Part shown: positions 7,311 through 11,361 of the stretch, in pieces | Position numbering within the stretch: the stretch's first letter is position 1 | How the letters are laid out: the number at the start of each line of letters is the position of its first letter | Notes under the pieces: generated by a model | The model's input: the letters and a program-made list of their open reading frames with translations, nothing else | Told to the model about the DNA's origin: nothing | Database searches by the model: none | Assembly (NCBI GenBank): GCA_030151845.1 | Contig: JASLCM010000042.1 | Coordinates: 1 to 11,361 of the forward strand | DNA: 11,361 bases | Source: Bacteroides sp. | GTDB lineage: Bacteria > Bacteroidota > Bacteroidia > Bacteroidales > Bacteroidaceae | Reading direction: 5' to 3' | Position numbers and translations under genes: made by a program

Positions 7311-7340
7311 AAGGGTTTCACAGCTAGCTGTGAAACCCTT
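7311..7340 (-). terminator. Rho-independent terminator of mdh
   Basis: A 30-base perfect palindrome (15-base arms, AGGGTTTCACAGCT type) lies 26 bases beyond the mdh stop. On the minus strand it is followed at once by CTTTTTTTAA (7310-7301), the expected U-tract, so its direction fits mdh. In the folded RNA the central AGCT would form the loop. Confidence 0.88.
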
Positions 7341-7366
7341 TCTATCTCTTCAACTATCTCTTTGTA

Positions 7367-8299
7367 CTAAAGATCTCCTAGAGCACCATTTACTTTGCGA
7401 ACAGCAGCAGCACTTGCTTTAAATGCAGCTTTTTCTTCGTCGTTCAAAGGTAGCTCAACAATCTTCTCAATACCGTTTCTACCAAGAATTACTGGCACAC
7501 CACAACAAATATCTTCCTCACCATACTCTCCTTCAAGAGCTACAGAACAAGGAACCATTTTCATTTGATTGTGTAAAATAGACTCTACTACAAATGCACC
7601 TGCTGCACCTGGAGCATACCAAGCTGAAGTTCCTAGTAGTTTAGTTAAAGTAGCACCACCTACCATAGTAGATTGAGCAACTTTTTCCAACTCTTCTGCA
7701 GAAAGGAAGTTACTTACTGGTAACCCTTTGTAAGTAGCAAAGCGAGTCAATGGAATCATAGTAGTATCACCATGTCCACCAATAACCATTCCTTCTACTT
7801 CATTTGCATTACACCCTAATGCTTCTGATAAGAAATATTTAAAACGAGAGCTATCTAATGCTCCACCCATACCAATGATTCTGTTCTTTGGTAATCCTAA
7901 TGATTTAAGTGCAAGATAAGTCATTGTATCCATTGGGTTAGAGATAACAACTAAAATTGCATTTGGTGAATGTTTAAGCGCGTTCTCTGCAACAGATTTA
8001 ACGATACCTGCGTTTACTCCGATAAGCTCTTCACGAGTCATTCCTGGCTTACGAGGAATTCCTGAAGTAATTACAATAACATCAGAGTTTGCAGTATCTT
8101 CATAGCGGTTTGTGCAACCAACCAATCTAGAATCAAATCCTAGTAATTGAGCGGTTTGCATCATATCCATCGCTTTTCCTTCAGATACCCCCTCTTTAAC
8201 ATCTAACATAACAACTTCGTCTGCAACTTCATTAAATGCTAATACATTAGCACAAGTTGCTCCAACGTTTCCTGCTCCAACAACGGTTACTTTTGCCAT
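7367..8299 (-). CDS. mdh: Malate dehydrogenase, LDH-like type
   Basis: Mdh interconverts malate and oxaloacetate with NAD(H) in the cytoplasm, part of the partial TCA/fumarate-reducing route of Bacteroidota. The product has 310 residues, as expected for the LDH-like malate dehydrogenases. The nucleotide-binding glycine motif GAGNVG is at 8-13, and D33 at the end of the second strand favours NAD over NADP. IPRKPGMTR (81-89) carries the substrate Arg83 that marks malate rather than lactate specificity (LDH has Gln there), plus R89. N121 in SNPMD, D149 and R152 in ALDSSRF, and the catalytic H176 in GGHGDTT complete the site. It is a single-gene unit with its own terminator 26 bases downstream and a leader of roughly 95 bases if the -7 element at 8403-8410 is used. 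Confidence 0.95.
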   Translation of the reverse strand: MAKVTVVGAGNVGATCANVLAFNEVADEVVMLDVKEGVSEGKAMDMMQTAQLLGFDSRLVGCTNRYEDTANSDVIVITSGIPRKPGMTREELIGVNAGIVKSVAENALKHSPNAILVVISNPMDTMTYLALKSLGLPKNRIIGMGGALDSSRFKYFLSEALGCNANEVEGMVIGGHGDTTMIPLTRFATYKGLPVSNFLSAEELEKVAQSTMVGGATLTKLLGTSAWYAPGAAGAFVVESILHNQMKMVPCSVALEGEYGEEDICCGVPVILGRNGIEKIVELPLNDEEKAAFKASAAAVRKVNGALGDL

Positions 8300-8402
8300 A
8301 ATACTTAGTTTTTTATAAATATAGTTTACGTTATAGATTGTTTTGGATTGAAGTATAAGATGTTAAGACTATACTCCCTATATTCCCTAATCAATCTTAG
8401 AA

Positions 8403-8410
8403 CAAAAATA
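8403..8410 (-). promoter_or_regulatory. Candidate -7 element for mdh
   Basis: On the minus strand TATTTTTG matches TAnnTTTG in all fixed positions. It is the only match I found in the 8300-8420 leader region, about 104 bases before the mdh ATG. There is a TTTC (8434-8431) 20 bases upstream as a possible weak -33 box. The leader would be long for the phylum but has no obvious riboswitch. Confidence 0.4.
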
Positions 8411-8487
8411 CAAGTTCTAAAGCAATTAAGGAAATATTTCCGTAATAAATTTCGTTAAACTAACTCGCTCAATCAACTTTAAAATAC

Positions 8488-8495
8488 TATTTTTG
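8488..8495 (+). promoter_or_regulatory. Candidate -7 element for the coiled-coil gene
   Basis: TATTTTTG matches TAnnTTTG fully and ends 27 bases before the ATG at 8523. The surrounding decamer CTATTTTTGC is repeated exactly before tolC (9465-9474). No TTTG -33 box is seen at 17-21 bases upstream. Confidence 0.45.
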
Positions 8496-8522
8496 CTCAA
8501 ACTATTTAATAAAGAATAAAAT

Positions 8523-9401
8523 ATGAAAGATAAATCCAAGTTATTGATAGTGGCAGTTACTGTTTTAGCGCTAGCCTTTATTGGTATAACCTGGTTGCTT
8601 TTTAGCGAAAAAAGAACCAATTATGAGCTAATACAAGGCTTTGAGTTGGAGAAAGAAGATCTTGAAAATGAATATACTCGCTTTGCTCAACAATACGATG
8701 AGCTCAAGTTAACCGTTTCAAACGACTCTCTATCTGTTCTACTAGAACGAGAACAGCTCAAGACTCAAAGACTTCTTGAAGAACTAAGATCTGTAAAAAG
8801 TAGCAATGCGTTAGAGATAAGAAGGCTTAAGAAAGAGTTATCTACCTTAAGAAAGGTCATGGTTAGCTATATCAATCAAATTGATTCATTAAATAGATTA
8901 ACAACCGAACAAAAAAGAGTTATCGACGAGGTAACTAAAAAATACGATCATGCTTCAAGAGAGATAAGTACACTCTCGCAAGCAAAGAAAAAGCTGGATC
9001 AAAAAGTAACCCTTGCTGCTCAATTAGATGCAACAAATATTGGAGTTGAGCCAAAAAACAAGCGTTCAAAAACAGCCAAACGCATTAAAGATATAGTAAA
9101 GTTTCAAATCGACTTTACCCTTGTTAAAAACATAACAGCAACAACTGGTGAACGTATTTTATACATAAGAATAACTAAGCCAGACAACGACGTGCTTACT
9201 AAGGACCCCTCACATTTGTTTAAGTATGAAAATAGAGAGTTAAACTACTCCATAAAAAAATACATAGAGTACGATGGAGAAGAACAGAACATTACAGTAT
9301 ATTGGGACGTAGAGGAGTTCTTGTATCCAGGGAGCTATAGAGTTGACATTTTTGCAGATGGAACGCTTATTGGCTCTAAAGGATTTACCTTAGATAAATA
9401 A
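8523..9401 (+). CDS. Membrane-anchored coiled-coil protein of unknown function
   Basis: I do not recognise a characterised family. The 292-residue product has a short basic N-terminus, one membrane helix (about residues 7-27, no cleavage site, so probably an anchor), and a long Glu/Lys/Leu-rich segment with heptad character (about 30-165) predicted to be coiled coil. A basic stretch (about 177-190, KNKRSKTAKRIKD) follows. The C-terminal domain (about 190-292) is rich in alternating strands, for example ERILYIRITKPDNDVL, QNITVYWDVEEF and YRVDIFADGTLIGSKGF. That pattern suggests a beta-sandwich, and the layout suggests a periplasmic rod carrying a globular tip. Proteins of this shape occur in Bacteroidota, sometimes labelled chromosome-partitioning by weak coiled-coil similarity, which I do not adopt. 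It is divergent from mdh and 130 bases before the tolC ATG; a separate promoter candidate lies between, so membership in the export operon is uncertain. Confidence 0.85.
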   Translation: MKDKSKLLIVAVTVLALAFIGITWLLFSEKRTNYELIQGFELEKEDLENEYTRFAQQYDELKLTVSNDSLSVLLEREQLKTQRLLEELRSVKSSNALEIRRLKKELSTLRKVMVSYINQIDSLNRLTTEQKRVIDEVTKKYDHASREISTLSQAKKKLDQKVTLAAQLDATNIGVEPKNKRSKTAKRIKDIVKFQIDFTLVKNITATTGERILYIRITKPDNDVLTKDPSHLFKYENRELNYSIKKYIEYDGEEQNITVYWDVEEFLYPGSYRVDIFADGTLIGSKGFTLDK

Positions 9402-9465
9402 GTAAGTCTAAGCTAGATTCTTTGTAAAAATATTTAATTTATTTTATAGATCCAATTCCTATCTC

Positions 9466-9473
9466 TATTTTTG
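9466..9473 (+). promoter_or_regulatory. Candidate -7 element for tolC-hlyD
   Basis: TATTTTTG matches TAnnTTTG fully, 58 bases before the tolC ATG at 9532, within the decamer CTATTTTTGC also found at 8487-8496. It is followed by a short inverted repeat GTTGTT-CA-AACAAC (9478-9491). That repeat is placed near the predicted transcription start, too tight to fold as a full hairpin but possible as a protein site. Confidence 0.42.
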
Positions 9474-9531
9474 CATCGTTGTTCAAACAACCATTAACAA
9501 ATTGATTACATATAGTCATTAATAAGTGAAG

Positions 9532-11010
9532 ATGAAGAAATCTATTTCAATTTTAGCTCTATTCACTCTTATCTTTATCCCCTCTCTATGTGCACAAGAG
9601 AGCAGGACATTAAGCATAGAGGATTGTAGAAGATTAGCTATAGAAAACAACAAAGATCTCAAGATAGGAAAAGAGAAGATAAAAGCTGCTACCTATCAAA
9701 AGAAAGCTGCAACAACAACTTATCTTCCGAGCATTTCCGCTGCAGGAACCTACTTTCGAAATCAAAAAGAGACATCACTGTTAGCTAAAGAACATAAAGA
9801 TGAGCTCATGAACCTAGGAGAAAATGTGTATGATGAGCTCTCCCTATTTGCTAAAGAATTAGGACAAAAGTTTCCTAACCTCCCTCAATTACCAGGAATT
9901 ATACTAGGGCTTGGAGAAACATTACAGGCTCCACTAACAGACTTCGGACACTCTGTAACGGATGCATTACGAACAGATACAAGAAATGTATATGCTGGTG
10001 CTGTGACCATTACTCAACCTATCTATATGGGAGGAAAAATTCGCGCCTATAATAAGATTACAAAATATGCAGAGGAGTTAGCTAAGCAAGCTCATGACAC
10101 AGATTTACAAGAAATCATATTGAGCACAGATCAAGCTTATTGGTTTGTCGTTTCCTTGAAAAATAAATACAATTTAGCTACTAGCTACCTCACTCTTCTA
10201 AACAAGTTAGACCAAGACATTCAGCATCTCATTGATGAGGGGGTTGCTACTAAAGCAGATGGTCTCTCTGTACGAGTTAAAGTGAACGAGGCTGAAATGA
10301 CACTTACAAAGATAGAAGATGGATTAAGTCTCTCACGAATGCTACTTTGCCAACTTTGTGGCATAGAGATAGGTACTCCAATTACACTTATTGATGAATA
10401 CAAGGAGAGTTTACCCGTTCCTACTATAGATACAACCTTTGATATGAATGCGATCTATCACAATAGACCAGAAGTTCAAAGTTTAGAGCTAGCTACTAAA
10501 ATTTACAAGCAGAAAGTTAATCTTGCCCGTGCAGAGTACCTCCCAACAATTGCACTAGTAGGGAATTACATTGTAACTAACCCTTCTGTTTTTAACAGTT
10601 TTGAAAACAAGTTCAGAGGAATGTGGAACATTGGTGTAGCCATGCAAATCCCTCTATGGAACTGGGGTCAAGGTATTTATAAGACCAAAGCTGCCAGAGC
10701 AGAGGCTCGAATGACAGAGTATCAACTTTCAGATGTAAAAGAAAAAATTGAGCTTCAAGTAAACCAAGCAGCATTTAAGGTGAACGAAGCCAATAAAAAG
10801 CTAATCATGTCTCTTAAAAACATGGAGAAGGCAGAGGAGAATCTGCACTATGCAAACGTAGGTTTTAGTGAAGGTGTTATACCTGCAAGCAATGTTTTAG
10901 AGGCTCACACAGCCTGGTTAGCAGCCCAGTCCGATAAAATAGATGCGCAGATTGATGTTAAACTAACTGAGGTCTATTTCTTAAAATCACTTGGAACATT
11001 ACACGAATAA
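9532..11010 (+). CDS. TolC family outer-membrane efflux protein
   Basis: This is an outer-membrane channel of a tripartite exporter. From the ATG at 9532 it has 492 residues; the open frame extends two codons to a GTG at 9526, but the ATG gives a normal signal peptide (MKKSISILALFTLIFIPSLCA, then QES). The mature part shows the internal duplication of TolC proteins. Each half begins with helix then a YLP strand (YLPSISAAG at about 64-72, YLPTIALVG at about 336-344) and leads to a second strand (ITQPIYMGGK at about 160-169, MQIPLWNWGQG at about 371-381). Long helices with DEGVATKADGLSV (about 235-247) and SEGVIPASNVLEA (about 446-458) mark the equivalent turns. The first half has an enlarged section between its two strands (about residues 76-155). 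The hlyD-type gene follows after 19 bases, so they are cotranscribed. Substrate cannot be told. Confidence 0.93.
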   Translation: MKKSISILALFTLIFIPSLCAQESRTLSIEDCRRLAIENNKDLKIGKEKIKAATYQKKAATTTYLPSISAAGTYFRNQKETSLLAKEHKDELMNLGENVYDELSLFAKELGQKFPNLPQLPGIILGLGETLQAPLTDFGHSVTDALRTDTRNVYAGAVTITQPIYMGGKIRAYNKITKYAEELAKQAHDTDLQEIILSTDQAYWFVVSLKNKYNLATSYLTLLNKLDQDIQHLIDEGVATKADGLSVRVKVNEAEMTLTKIEDGLSLSRMLLCQLCGIEIGTPITLIDEYKESLPVPTIDTTFDMNAIYHNRPEVQSLELATKIYKQKVNLARAEYLPTIALVGNYIVTNPSVFNSFENKFRGMWNIGVAMQIPLWNWGQGIYKTKAARAEARMTEYQLSDVKEKIELQVNQAAFKVNEANKKLIMSLKNMEKAEENLHYANVGFSEGVIPASNVLEAHTAWLAAQSDKIDAQIDVKLTEVYFLKSLGTLHE

Positions 11011-11029
11011 TAAGCTTAATCACATAAAA

Positions 11030-11361
11030 ATGGTTTCAGAAAAAACACAAAAAAGTAATTTGCTACTTGCTTTCCTTACCTTATTAGGGGTTATTGTTAT
11101 AGTAGCACTAGTCGGTTTTTTTATGCTTAGAAAAGGTCCAGAGACAATTCAGGGCCAAGCAGAAGTTACCGAATATAGAGTATCTAGTAAAGTTCCTGGA
11201 CGAATCCTCGAATTAAGAGTTAAGGAGGGAGAAAGGGTTGAAGCTGGAGACACCTTAGCTATCCTAGAGGCTCCAGAAGTTCTAGCAAAAATGGAACAGG
11301 CTAAAGCTGCTCAAGATGCAGCTCAAGCCCAAAATGAAAAAGCAATCAAAGGTGCTCGTGA
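11030..11361 (+). CDS. HlyD family membrane fusion protein (N-terminal part, cut by window edge)
   Basis: This is the periplasmic adaptor that would link the TolC channel to an inner-membrane pump. 110 codons are visible from the ATG at 11030 before the right edge; full members have about 320-350 residues. The translation starts MVSEKTQKSN, has one membrane helix (about residues 11-33), then the biotinyl-lipoyl-like half motif (about 45-84) with VSSKVPGRILELRVKEGERV and AGDTLAILEAPEV. An Ala/Gln/Glu/Lys-rich stretch (from about 85) begins the alpha-hairpin. The non-cleaved membrane anchor rather than a lipoprotein signal fits the HlyD/EmrA/YbhG branch better than AcrA. It follows tolC by 19 bases. 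In Bacteroidota such pairs are commonly followed by ABC-2 type permease genes, an inference about what lies beyond the edge. Confidence 0.92.
   Translation, partial: MVSEKTQKSNLLLAFLTLLGVIVIVALVGFFMLRKGPETIQGQAEVTEYRVSSKVPGRILELRVKEGERVEAGDTLAILEAPEVLAKMEQAKAAQDAAQAQNEKAIKGAR

Larger units (their letters stand above)
7077..7366. other. Convergent intergenic region with two terminator palindromes
   Basis: This 290-base AT-rich spacer separates the nadK/EEP pair from the oncoming mdh. I see no plausible gene, RNA gene or promoter in it. Its only clear content is the two perfect palindromes listed separately at 7182-7209 and 7311-7340. Confidence 0.7.

Noticed and set aside
7311..7340. Perfect palindrome as a transposon end or recombination site
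   Set aside because: The following U-tract and the position just after the mdh stop explain it as a terminator; no transposase, direct repeats or second copy is present.
8300..8402. Possible riboswitch or leader RNA before mdh
   Set aside because: The leader is AT-rich with no strong hairpin, conserved-looking box or attenuator; length alone is not enough.
8426..8620. 64-codon open frame on the minus strand in the mdh/coiled-coil divergent region
   Set aside because: It overlaps the membrane-helix codons of the coiled-coil gene and the -7 candidate; the composition is generic AT-rich and no motif is seen.
9526..9531. GTG start adding two residues to the TolC protein
   Set aside because: The ATG at 9532 gives a standard signal peptide beginning MKKSI, and ATG is preferred.
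10221..10403. 60-codon open frame on the minus strand
   Set aside because: It is antisense within the well-supported TolC gene and has no motif.

Overview
The window looks like ordinary chromosome of a member of the Bacteroidota, most likely Bacteroidales. Four things point there. The gene order pdxJ-exbB-exbD-tonB-(DJ-1)-ispD-recG with divergent nadK is one I recognise from that group. The DNA is AT-rich. Starts lack a clear Shine-Dalgarno sequence. Several upstream regions carry the TAnnTTTG -7 element typical of Bacteroidota. No exact genus can be read from the sequence.

Layout: positions 1-5258 hold seven minus-strand genes packed as one apparent operon, transcribed from pdxJ leftwards: pdxJ, exbB, exbD, a tonB/tolA-like energy transducer, a DJ-1/YajL-type protein, ispD, and the first 445 codons of recG, which runs off the left edge. 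Three of the six junctions overlap (1, 4 and 7 bases) and two others have gaps of 8-9 bases. nadK is divergent from pdxJ across about 106 bases and is followed after 20 bases by a secreted endonuclease/exonuclease/phosphatase-fold protein. A convergent region (7077-7366) holds two long perfect palindromes that act as terminators for this pair and for the oncoming malate dehydrogenase gene (mdh, minus strand). mdh is divergent from a gene for a membrane-anchored coiled-coil protein of unknown function. That gene is followed by a TolC-type outer-membrane channel and the beginning of a HlyD-type membrane fusion protein, which runs off the right edge.

Functionally this is housekeeping: PLP synthesis (PdxJ), energised outer-membrane transport (ExbB/ExbD/TonB), MEP-pathway isoprenoid synthesis (IspD), replication-fork repair (RecG), NADP supply (NadK), central metabolism (Mdh) and a tripartite export system (TolC/HlyD, inner-membrane pump presumably just outside the window). 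I found no mobile element, CRISPR array, tRNA, rRNA or clear sign of horizontal transfer, and no convincing undescribed system. The least understood items are the coiled-coil protein at 8523-9401 and the TolA-like layout of the energy transducer. For two genes the longest open frame begins at a non-ATG codon, and the in-frame ATG just inside is the better start (pdxJ 5258, tolC 9532).
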